Shown one piece after another: positions 1 to 4,992 of a DNA stretch of 5,016 bases; within the stretch, counting starts at the first letter, position 1; each line of letters opens with the position of its first letter. The notes under the pieces are model-generated. The model worked only from the letters and a program-made list of their open reading frames with translations. It was not told the origin of the DNA and did not search any database. Source of the DNA: RUG11867 sp964472425 (GTDB lineage Bacteria > Bacillota_I > Bacilli_A > RF39 > UBA660); assembly GCA_964472425.1 (NCBI GenBank), contig CAYYLF010000085.1:1-5016 (forward strand). Direction: 5' to 3'. Made by a program: the position numbers and the translations under genes.

Positions 1-34
1 AAAACGACCAGATGGTTCGTCTCTTCGAGATAAT

Positions 35-63
35 ATTAAAACACATATAAAAGGGCTTGTCAA
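35..63 (-). promoter_or_regulatory. Predicted sigma-A promoter firing left out of the window
   Basis: On the minus strand a perfect -35 box TTGACA (58-63) is followed by a 17-base spacer and TTTAAT (35-40). A TG one base upstream of the hexamer gives an extended -10. Transcription would start near position 28 and leave the window at base 1. It lies downstream of the gatB terminator, so it should start an independent unit. The first transcribed bases contain an imperfect hairpin (ACGA-ACCA / TGGT-CGT, about 4-20) followed by TTTT, so a leader or attenuator is possible, but too little is visible to name it. An alternative -10 (TAATAT) would need a 19-base spacer. Confidence 0.6.
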
Positions 64-101
64 CACGCTCAAACCCCTGTAAATAAAAGGAAAATTAGCA
101 A

Positions 102-120
102 TTTTGACGATTCGTCAAAA
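102..120. repeat. Near-perfect dyad TTTTGACGA-T-TCGTCAAAA
   Basis: Arms 102-110 and 112-120 are exact inverted complements around a single central base. As RNA it would make a 7-bp stem with a 5-base loop, but no good U-tract follows on either strand, so it is a poor terminator. It lies between the gatB terminator and the left-firing promoter, about 40 bases upstream of that -35 box. It could be an operator for the next gene or a backup 3'-end structure. It shares the 11-mer TTTTGACGATT with the neighbouring terminator (102-112 and 150-160). Confidence 0.5.
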
Positions 121-137
121 ACATATTTTGGCATAAT

Positions 138-162
138 AAAAAATCGTCATTTTGACGATTTT
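138..162 (-). terminator. Intrinsic terminator of the gatCAB operon
   Basis: The minus strand carries a 10-bp perfect stem, AAAATCGTCA / TGACGATTTT (140-149 with 153-162), around an AAA loop. A run of six T continues into ATTATG. It starts about 40 bases after the gatB stop codon. The stem is GC-poor (four G-C pairs), so termination may be incomplete, but position and T-run fit well. On the plus strand the trailing tract is only TTTTC, so it probably acts mainly leftward. Confidence 0.75.
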
Positions 163-202
163 CAAAATGGAGATTTCGATAGCAATCATTCCATCAAATA
201 TC

Positions 203-1672
203 TCATTGACGCTTCTTTTCTAATTCGCTTTTGAGTAACTCCATCGTCTTAGCCGGATTAGCTTTCCCTTGTGTCTTCTTCATAACTTGACCTAAGAAGA
301 AATTGACCACATTTGTAAGTCCTTTATCTAAATAATCGGACACTTCCTTAGGGTGCTCCTCTAAAATTTCTAAGACCATGATCGTAAGAGAATCTTCATC
401 CTCTATCTGTTCCATGCCTTTCTCGGCAATGATATCGAGTGGATTCTTGCCGTTCTCGACTGCCTCGTACAAGACGTTCTTCGCTTGGTTCTTATTTATC
501 TTTCCACTCGCTGTCATCTTGATGACCTCGGCCAAAATGTCCGAAGTGATGAAGAATTCGTCGATGCTCACTTCTAACTTATTTATAGAACCTAAGATGA
601 TGGTCGTTATCCAACCCACCGCATCCGCAGGTTTTACTCCGGCCGCGACTACTCTCTCGAAATAATCGGACACACATCTATCCTTGACTAACACGCTCGC
701 ATCGTATGGTTTGAGTCCGTACTCTATGATGTACTTTTCCTTGCGTTCCTTAGCTAAAGGTGGAATCGATTTTCTAATCTCGTCCATCCACTCGGACGTC
801 AATTTGAATTTAGGAATGTTCGGTTCGATAAAATACTTGTAATCTATCGCATCGACCTTTCCTCTCATGTACTTCGTCTCTTGCGCTTCCTCGTCCCAAC
901 GGCGCGTCTGCTGCTCCATCTCGTCGTATTCGCCGCTTTCTTTGAGAGCCGTCTGTCGCTTAATTTCGTAATCTATCACATCGCGCACTCCACCGAAAGA
1001 ATTGACATTTTTGATTTCGACCTTCGTACCCCAATTCGCTGGGTCACTCTCATCCAAAGACTCGTCCATGATGGACACGTTCACGTCACATCGAATCTGT
1101 CCCTTCTTCGAATCCGCTTCCGAAATGCCGGCGTATTGATATATGGCTCGCATCGTCTCCAAGAAGCAGACCGCTTCCTCGCTCGTTCTGAAATCCGGTT
1201 CGGTAACCAACTCCAGAAGAGGCACACCTGCTCGATTGTAATCTATCAAACTGATATCGGTCAAATGGTCCAAAGAAGCCGAGTCCTCTTCCAAGTGAAT
1301 ATTGTTTATGCGCACCTTTTTAGTTTCCTCGCCACACTCGTATTCGAGCTCGCCGTATATTCCTATCGGTGCTGGCTTAGTCTCTTGAGTAATTTGAAAC
1401 CCCTTAGGCAAATCGGGATAATAATAATTCTTTCGCTCGAAATAGAGATACTCCGGTTGTTTACAACCTAAAATTATGCTCGCCATCAAAGCTTTCCGCA
1501 CGGCTTCTTTGTTGGCGACCGGTAAAGTACCCGGGAAAGCCATATCGAGAGGTCTTATATTCTCGTTCGACTTGCTAGTATAACCGTTTCTAGCTCTCGA
1601 GAAAACTTTCGTATTCGTTTCGGAGATTTCGCAATGCATCTCCAAACCTATCATAGCTCTATACTTGGTCAT
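203..1672 (-). CDS. gatB: Aspartyl/glutamyl-tRNA amidotransferase subunit B
   Basis: GatB is the tRNA-binding and kinase subunit of GatCAB. It binds the misacylated tRNA, phosphorylates the Glu/Asp side chain with ATP, and receives ammonia from GatA; it acts in the cytoplasm. Visible family blocks are GLEMH at residues 9-13, FERKNYYYPDLPKGFQI around 78-94, HLEED at 126-130, the GatB signature DYNRAGVPLLELVTEPD (144-160), RCDVNVS (194-200), EIKNVNSF (219-226) and DYKYFIEP (277-284). The helical and YqeY-like tail domains fill roughly 300-489, ending in the usual GKANPAKTMELL block (469-480). At 489 residues it is full length. The ATG immediately follows the gatA stop (TAAATG), with a purine-rich AAAGGCGGG as ribosome binding site inside gatA. 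It is the last gene of the operon and ends in TGA. No truncation or key-residue loss was seen. Confidence 0.97.
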   Translation of the reverse strand: MTKYRAMIGLEMHCEISETNTKVFSRARNGYTSKSNENIRPLDMAFPGTLPVANKEAVRKALMASIILGCKQPEYLYFERKNYYYPDLPKGFQITQETKPAPIGIYGELEYECGEETKKVRINNIHLEEDSASLDHLTDISLIDYNRAGVPLLELVTEPDFRTSEEAVCFLETMRAIYQYAGISEADSKKGQIRCDVNVSIMDESLDESDPANWGTKVEIKNVNSFGGVRDVIDYEIKRQTALKESGEYDEMEQQTRRWDEEAQETKYMRGKVDAIDYKYFIEPNIPKFKLTSEWMDEIRKSIPPLAKERKEKYIIEYGLKPYDASVLVKDRCVSDYFERVVAAGVKPADAVGWITTIILGSINKLEVSIDEFFITSDILAEVIKMTASGKINKNQAKNVLYEAVENGKNPLDIIAEKGMEQIEDEDSLTIMVLEILEEHPKEVSDYLDKGLTNVVNFFLGQVMKKTQGKANPAKTMELLKSELEKKRQ

Positions 1673-3130
1673 TTACTTTCCCGCCTTTCTCACTTGGCCC
1701 TCATACCCGAGTACACCCTCGATGGCACTCGCAATGTTGATGACATTCGCGTCGTCGTAGCATTTTCCCGTAATGTTGAGTCCGACCGGCAAATCGTCTA
1801 TGAATCCATCCGGAATCGTAATCGAAGGAAATCCTCCGAAATTTCCGACCTGCAAATGTTCTTCTAAAGGACCTGTACTGTCGTCCAAAATGTCCAAAGA
1901 ATTGTCCAAATGCCTAGCTGGCCCACTTCCTACCGGCAAGATGACCGCATCGTACTTCTCGAACAACTTGTTCCACTCGTCTACTAATAATCTTCTCACC
2001 CTTTGAGCATTGAAAAAGTATCGGTCTTTATTCTCAGCCTGTAATACGTACGACCCGATTACGAATCTTCTCTTTATCAAAGGAGAAAAATTCTTTGTTC
2101 TATAATTTTTTATAGTATCTATGTAGTTGTCTGCTTTCTCGCGGGGCCCGAACACGATTCCCGTCAAATTGGACAGATTCGAAGTCGCCTCGGCACAAGA
2201 CAACACGACGTATACACTCGCAATCGCATTCAACAACTTCGCATCGACACTCACCTCTTCGACTTCGATTCCGAGTTCGCGAACTTTATCTAAAACTCGA
2301 GCAAAATTTTCCAAATGAGCTTTCAATTCATCGCTCGCCTTCGGATAATTCTCGATATCGCATAACTCTTTTATATAACAAAGTTTCTTGCCGGCAACTT
2401 TCCCATCTATAGAATCGAACAAATGAATGTCGGTCGAATCCCAACTCGTCATATCTTTTTCGTCGCGACCTTTCATCGCATCGACGACGATGGCCGCATC
2501 TTTGACACTTCTAGAAAGCACGCCTATCGTATCCAAACTAGACGCGAATGCGAACAATCCGTGCCGTGAAATCATTCCGTACGTAGGTTTGTATCCGACT
2601 ATTCCGCAATAAGCCGCTGGCTTTCTTATCGAGTCGCCCGTATCGCTCCCCAAAGCATAAGGATAGACCCCGGCCGCGACCGCGCAAGCCGACCCTGCTG
2701 AAGACCCTGCGCACATCCTCGTATGGTCCCAAGGATTCAAAACGGCACCTGTATGACCAGTCGTACCCGTTCCGCCCATTCCAAACTCGTCTAAAACAGT
2801 CTTATTGACTGCGACCGCTCCGTGGCTTTTCAATTTTTCGATACACGTCGCATCAAAAAACGGAACGTAATCTCGAAGTGTATTCGAAGAACCCGTCGAC
2901 AAAATACCCTTCGTACTGAGATTATCTTTTATTCCGTAAGGAATTCCACTCAATACATCGACGGTAACTTGAGCACCGTTCGCTTCGTCCAAAATGCTGA
3001 CAAACGCATTGCATTCTTCCTGTAAAGCATGGGACTTCTCTAAAGATTCGCGCACCAACTCATCGCTCGTCACACGCCCACTCTTCAAGTCGTCGTGCAA
3101 CTCTAAAATGCTTTTGCTCATGTAGTCCAT
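1673..3130 (-). CDS. gatA: Aspartyl/glutamyl-tRNA amidotransferase subunit A (amidase)
   Basis: GatA is the glutaminase of GatCAB. It hydrolyses glutamine (or asparagine) and passes ammonia to GatB for transamidation of Glu-tRNA(Gln)/Asp-tRNA(Asn). It is an amidase-signature enzyme with a Ser-cisSer-Lys triad. The lysine is K68 in GIPYGIKDN, the cis-serine is S143 in AGSSAGSA, and the nucleophile is S167 in SDTGDSIRKPA. The spacings of 75 and 24 residues match those I know for Staphylococcus GatA (K79, S154, S178). Later blocks, including GIVGYKPTYGMISRHGLFAFASSLDTIG (about 176-203) and FGGFPSITIP near the C terminus, are typical. Length (485) is normal. Odd point: the residue before the nucleophile is Asp instead of the common Gly, and Lys replaces Gln in RQPA. 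I recall this variant from Mollicutes-type GatA. Its ATG overlaps the gatC stop by one base (TAATG), with AAAAGGG about ten bases upstream. A second ATG at codon 4 is an alternative start. Confidence 0.97.
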   Translation of the reverse strand: MDYMSKSILELHDDLKSGRVTSDELVRESLEKSHALQEECNAFVSILDEANGAQVTVDVLSGIPYGIKDNLSTKGILSTGSSNTLRDYVPFFDATCIEKLKSHGAVAVNKTVLDEFGMGGTGTTGHTGAVLNPWDHTRMCAGSSAGSACAVAAGVYPYALGSDTGDSIRKPAAYCGIVGYKPTYGMISRHGLFAFASSLDTIGVLSRSVKDAAIVVDAMKGRDEKDMTSWDSTDIHLFDSIDGKVAGKKLCYIKELCDIENYPKASDELKAHLENFARVLDKVRELGIEVEEVSVDAKLLNAIASVYVVLSCAEATSNLSNLTGIVFGPREKADNYIDTIKNYRTKNFSPLIKRRFVIGSYVLQAENKDRYFFNAQRVRRLLVDEWNKLFEKYDAVILPVGSGPARHLDNSLDILDDSTGPLEEHLQVGNFGGFPSITIPDGFIDDLPVGLNITGKCYDDANVINIASAIEGVLGYEGQVRKAGK

Positions 3131-3429
3131 TATGCCACCACCCTTTTGACGATTATCTCTCTATCCGTCGTTTCGTCACTATTCGCTAGCGCATCCTCGA
3201 GCGGAACAGACTCTTCCACGACATCTTCATCCAAAGATTCGACACATCTATCCAAACCCCAACTCATCGGCTCCACATCCTCGATTCCAGGAATACTTTC
3301 CAACACCTTAAAATTCTTATCTATGATTTCGAACTCATCCAAAACCATCTTATTTTCTTCTGGGGTGAGACCGATTAACAGTTTGTCGGCATACATATCT
3401 ACCATTTCACTTGTAAACTTTTTTTCCAT
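3130..3429 (-). CDS. gatC: Aspartyl/glutamyl-tRNA amidotransferase subunit C
   Basis: GatC is the small belt-like subunit that wraps GatA and stabilises its contact with GatB. The product is 99 residues, close to the usual ~95. Sequence conservation is modest: an N-terminal helical pair with LLIGLTPEENKMV (17-29) and EFEIIDKNFKVLESIPGIEDVEP (32-54) corresponds to the family's L-sEEE...il...l..vdt.dv.P pattern. The C terminus EIIVKRVV resembles the common F-VPRVI tail. The identification rests on this weak match plus the gatC-gatA-gatB order. It starts at the ATG at 3427-3429 with AAAGGA (3438-3443) eight bases upstream. It is the first gene of the operon, about 30 bases downstream of the predicted transcription start. 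Its stop codon TAA donates its last base to the gatA ATG. Confidence 0.92.
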   Translation of the reverse strand: MEKKFTSEMVDMYADKLLIGLTPEENKMVLDEFEIIDKNFKVLESIPGIEDVEPMSWGLDRCVESLDEDVVEESVPLEDALANSDETTDREIIVKRVVA

Positions 3430-3437
3430 AAATCCAA

Positions 3438-3443
3438 TCCTTT
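3438..3443 (-). promoter_or_regulatory. Ribosome binding site of gatC
   Basis: AAAGGA on the minus strand lies eight bases before the gatC ATG. This is ideal spacing and confirms that start codon over any upstream in-frame option. Confidence 0.75.
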
Positions 3444-3467
3444 CTTGCTTATCGAACTAGTAAATCT

Positions 3468-3496
3468 ATTATAAAACTAAAGGTCACTTATGTCAA
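3468..3496 (-). promoter_or_regulatory. Consensus sigma-A promoter of gatCAB
   Basis: The minus strand shows a perfect TTGACA (3491-3496), a 17-base spacer (3474-3490) and a perfect TATAAT (3468-3473). The expected start is near 3461, giving a leader of about 30 bases before the gatC ATG. No operator, riboswitch or attenuator is visible in that short leader. A full-consensus promoter fits strong constitutive expression of a housekeeping enzyme. Confidence 0.9.
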
Positions 3497-3521
3497 ACAC
3501 CGGCTGATTCAATATGCATAA

Positions 3522-3546
3522 GAAAAAAGACCGAATCGTTCTTTTT
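3522..3546 (-). terminator. Weak intrinsic terminator after the surface-protein gene
   Basis: Directly after the stop codon (3548-3550) the minus strand reads AAAAAGAAC-GATTC-GGTCTTTTTTC. The arms pair as five A-T, G-C, A-T, one A/G mismatch and a closing C-G around the loop GATTC, and the 3' arm ends in six T. The A-rich 5' arm also gives a T-run on the plus strand, so it could work in both directions. The stem has only two G-C pairs and is probably leaky. The gatC promoter begins only about 25 bases further on, so read-through would enter gatCAB. Confidence 0.6.
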
Positions 3547-3547
3547 A

Positions 3548-4795
3548 TTAACCAATTACATAAGGATTCTCTTGGCTTCCATCTCCTCCTACTATGGCTA
3601 CTTCAGATGATAAAAATGTCGTAGGACGAACTCCATAAAATGGATCTCCCACCCCATCAATGTCACTATAGTACACATAACCTTCATTAGTCAAACGAAA
3701 TGCTGAATATGCACCATCGGCATTAGGCGATAGAGTCCACTGAAGAGAATTATTAAGTAACCAACCCGCTCTTGGAGCTCCTTTATTACAATTATGCCCA
3801 TTAGAATAACAAGTGATATCTACTCCATATGCATAAGTATATATAAAATCACTTGGATACATTAAACCTATATTTTGTAATATACTCGTTGTTCTTATCT
3901 TTCCGTTACATTTACCTGTTGTTACACATGTTTCTGTTCCTCTTTCAAAAGCGTAATAATTTGGCCCATCTAAATTTTCTGTACTCGAACCACCTAAATA
4001 CCACTTTACTTTTGCTATTTGCGCTTGTGCTTTTTCAGATAAACCCTTTACACTCCCTGAGCTTGCATAATTTCCTGTTTGATTATAATAATCTCCATTT
4101 AATAGTTTTTGTAATGATGCTGTTGACCATTCATTCGGCGATTGATTACCATTGCTATTATCCCATGAAATATTTCCTATCGATTCATTCCTTATTATTT
4201 TGACGAGTTGTTCTTTATTTCCACTTTCTGTCTCAACTGTAAATACTCCTATTATTCTCCATGTCTCGTCGTTGAAGGTTATGTAATTGTTGGGCTCATT
4301 CCCTATGTATCTATAATCTCGTCGTTCTTCATCTGTCCACCCGGTTGTCTGAGTTGCTTCCGGATGGTCAAAAGCGAACATCTCTTTTTTATTGCCAGAG
4401 TTATAATCTGTTATACTCACGTCGTTCATTTTAGCTAAAAGAGTTTTTGCCCCTTCTCCAACTTTTAAAGTCACTACATCAAAATAAACTGTACACTCAT
4501 CGCTCGTCTTGACTTTCAAACTCAAAGACTTCGTACTTGAATTCTGACTGATTATTCCACCATTCTTACAACTACTCTTCTCAGTATTTAGTGCATACCC
4601 ATCTTTCGGGAATTCTTGTGCATTACTCAACTGATAATTTCCTTCTTCGTCTTGGATGTACATCGCTATCATACTACTCGAACTAGATGGTATTTTAGTT
4701 ATATTTTTAAAACTATAGGCCACTCTATCTATGGCTATACCCAGACCAATTGCACACAGCACTAGTAAAATGATAGATACTTTTTTCTTCATCAT
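3548..4795 (-). CDS. Membrane-anchored extracellular protein of unknown function
   Basis: This 415-residue protein is not assigned to a named family. It has a short Lys-rich start (MMKKK) and one hydrophobic segment (about 6-22), followed by DR. No lipobox or signal-peptidase site is evident, so an N-terminal signal anchor with an extracellular body is inferred. A Ser-rich linker (37-41) leads into a small region with C76 and C101, which probably form a disulfide. The main domain follows, with blocks I recall from surface proteins of uncultivated gut Bacillota: RYIGNEPNNYITFNDETWRIIGVF (162-185), LVKIIRNESIGNISW (197-211), IGLMYPSDF (309-317), TLSP (354-357), YGVRPT (387-392) and terminal DGSQENPYVI (405-414). 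Four more Cys lie at 290, 296, 329 and 336. The GVRP-type ending suggests a C-type-lectin or formylglycine-enzyme-like fold, which is a weak inference. An upstream in-frame GTG (4804) overlaps the AGGAAAG site, so the ATG at 4795 is preferred; the ATG at 4792 is also possible. It has its own promoter with a G10 spacer and a far lower CpG content than gatCAB. Confidence 0.85.
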   Translation of the reverse strand: MMKKKVSIILLVLCAIGLGIAIDRVAYSFKNITKIPSSSSSMIAMYIQDEEGNYQLSNAQEFPKDGYALNTEKSSCKNGGIISQNSSTKSLSLKVKTSDECTVYFDVVTLKVGEGAKTLLAKMNDVSITDYNSGNKKEMFAFDHPEATQTTGWTDEERRDYRYIGNEPNNYITFNDETWRIIGVFTVETESGNKEQLVKIIRNESIGNISWDNSNGNQSPNEWSTASLQKLLNGDYYNQTGNYASSGSVKGLSEKAQAQIAKVKWYLGGSSTENLDGPNYYAFERGTETCVTTGKCNGKIRTTSILQNIGLMYPSDFIYTYAYGVDITCYSNGHNCNKGAPRAGWLLNNSLQWTLSPNADGAYSAFRLTNEGYVYYSDIDGVGDPFYGVRPTTFLSSEVAIVGGDGSQENPYVIG

Positions 4796-4803
4796 GAATC
4801 CCA

Positions 4804-4810
4804 CTTTCCT
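4804..4810 (-). promoter_or_regulatory. Ribosome binding site AGGAAAG that sets the start of the surface gene
   Basis: AGGAAAG lies with its AGGA core 11 bases upstream of the ATG at 4795, a slightly long but usable spacing, and 14 bases from the ATG at 4792. It overlaps or touches the in-frame GTG at 4802-4804, which rules that codon out as a start. The site sits in the loop and 3' arm of a small possible hairpin (ACTTT 4816-4820 with AAAGT 4803-4807), so its access could be modulated. Confidence 0.6.
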
Positions 4811-4871
4811 AAATTAAAGTACATAAAAGACTGGCTTCCTGCCCTCATATTTTTTCGGTTGGTATACTCTC

Positions 4872-4897
4872 TAATTGCTCGTTTTTCTGAGCAATTA
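4872..4897 (-). promoter_or_regulatory. Perfect 9-bp hairpin within the leader
   Basis: Arms 4872-4880 and 4889-4897 are exact inverted complements (minus strand TAATTGCTC, loop AGAAAAAC, GAGCAATTA). Neither strand has a T-run after it (GAGAG on the minus, AAAGG on the plus), so it is not an intrinsic terminator. It lies about 20 bases into the transcript and could stabilise its 5' end or bind a protein. Confidence 0.55.
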
Positions 4898-4924
4898 AAA
4901 GGAACTACAGTCTTCTATAGTCCT

Positions 4925-4955
4925 ATTGTAGCACCCCCCCCCCAATTTTTGTCAA
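4925..4955 (-). promoter_or_regulatory. Extended -10 promoter with a G10 spacer, probably phase variable
   Basis: On the minus strand a perfect -35 TTGACA (4950-4955) and a -10 TACAAT (4925-4930) with the extended element TGC (4931-4933) are separated by 19 bases (4931-4949). Ten of those bases are an unbroken G run. The start is expected near 4918, feeding the surface-protein gene whose ATG is at 4795. The sequenced spacer is two longer than the 17-bp optimum, although the extended -10 may partly compensate. Each slipped G changes spacer length by one base, so the tract can tune or switch transcription. This is the known layout of Neisseria porA and is analogous to the poly-A spacers of Mycoplasma hyorhinis vlp genes. 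Confidence 0.75.
4934..4943. repeat. Homopolymer C10 (G10 on the minus strand)
   Basis: Ten consecutive C on the plus strand lie in a surrounding region that is strongly AT-rich. I noticed no other G/C homopolymer of comparable length in the window. It lies wholly within the -35/-10 spacer of the minus-strand promoter. Tracts of this length are prone to slippage in replication, and also to length errors in sequencing and assembly, so the exact count is provisional. Confidence 0.95.
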
Positions 4956-4966
4956 GAAAATTCTTG
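4953..4966. promoter_or_regulatory. Dyad CAAGAA-AA-TTCTTG across two divergent -35 boxes
   Basis: Arms 4953-4958 and 4961-4966 are exact inverted complements around AA. The dyad overlaps the inner three bases of the minus-strand -35 box (4950-4955) and of the plus-strand -35 box (4964-4969). It is centred between the two promoters, where a bound regulator could block both. Part of the symmetry comes from the two TTG starts of the -35 boxes, so chance is not excluded. Confidence 0.35.
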
Positions 4967-4992
4967 CCATTTATATAAAAGTATATTATAAT
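4964..4992 (+). promoter_or_regulatory. Divergent sigma-A promoter firing right out of the window
   Basis: The plus strand shows TTGCCA (4964-4969, one mismatch to consensus), a 17-base spacer (4970-4986) and a perfect TATAAT (4987-4992). Transcription would begin near 4999 and read GGAAGAGACG before the window ends, so the product is unseen. It stands back to back with the G10 promoter, with eight bases between the -35 hexamers. Confidence 0.7.

Larger units (their letters stand above)
4796..4918 (-). promoter_or_regulatory. Long structured 5' leader of the surface gene
   Basis: From the predicted start near 4918 to the ATG there are about 120 untranslated bases with clear pairing potential. 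A closing stem AAGACTG (4908-4914) pairs with CAGTCTT (4827-4833) and extends by a G-T and an A-T pair. Across a small internal loop TTCCT (4900-4904) pairs with AGGAA (4836-4840). Inside is a perfect 9-bp hairpin, TAATTGCTC / GAGCAATTA (4889-4897 with 4872-4880), with an 8-base loop. TTCCT could instead pair with AGGAA of the ribosome binding site (4806-4810). I do not recognise a known riboswitch or T-box motif. It may be an mRNA-stabilising or translation-modulating leader. Confidence 0.4.

Noticed and set aside
881..1471. 196-codon open frame on the plus strand
   Set aside because: It lies wholly antisense to gatB, has no ribosome binding site or recognisable protein motif, and is explained by the gat genes' codon bias.
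3144..3154. Third copy of TTTTGACGATT
   Set aside because: It lies inside the 3' end of gatC, encodes ordinary residues (IVKR) and has no partner arm, so it is probably coincidental.
3146..3460. 104-codon plus-strand open frame with Ser-rich translation
   Set aside because: It is antisense to gatC and its promoter. The Ser runs are the reverse complement of acidic codons in gatC.
3853..4203. Plus-strand open frame rich in Leu, Phe and Tyr
   Set aside because: It is antisense to the surface-protein gene. The apparent hydrophobicity comes from AT-rich reverse complement, and there is no promoter or ribosome site.
4752..4756. Cys14 as a lipoprotein lipobox cysteine
   Set aside because: The preceding residues are L-V-L, lacking the small residue (Gly/Ala/Ser) needed at -1, so a signal anchor is more likely.
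4802..4804. GTG as start of the surface protein (418 residues)
   Set aside because: It overlaps or touches the only good ribosome binding site. The ATG at 4795 gives sensible spacing and the typical MMKKK signal start.
4827..4914. Invertible DNA element bounded by AAGACTG / CAGTCTT
   Set aside because: The promoter lies outside the inverted arms, the arms are short, and no recombinase is present. An RNA stem explains them better.
4796..4918. T-box or known riboswitch in the leader
   Set aside because: No T-box GGTGG-type antiterminator motif, terminator T-run or conserved aptamer core that I know is present.
4985..4990. Minus-strand TATAAT upstream of the G10 promoter
   Set aside because: The bases at the matching -35 position (around 5008-5013) do not resemble TTGACA. 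It is the reverse reading of the plus-strand -10 region.
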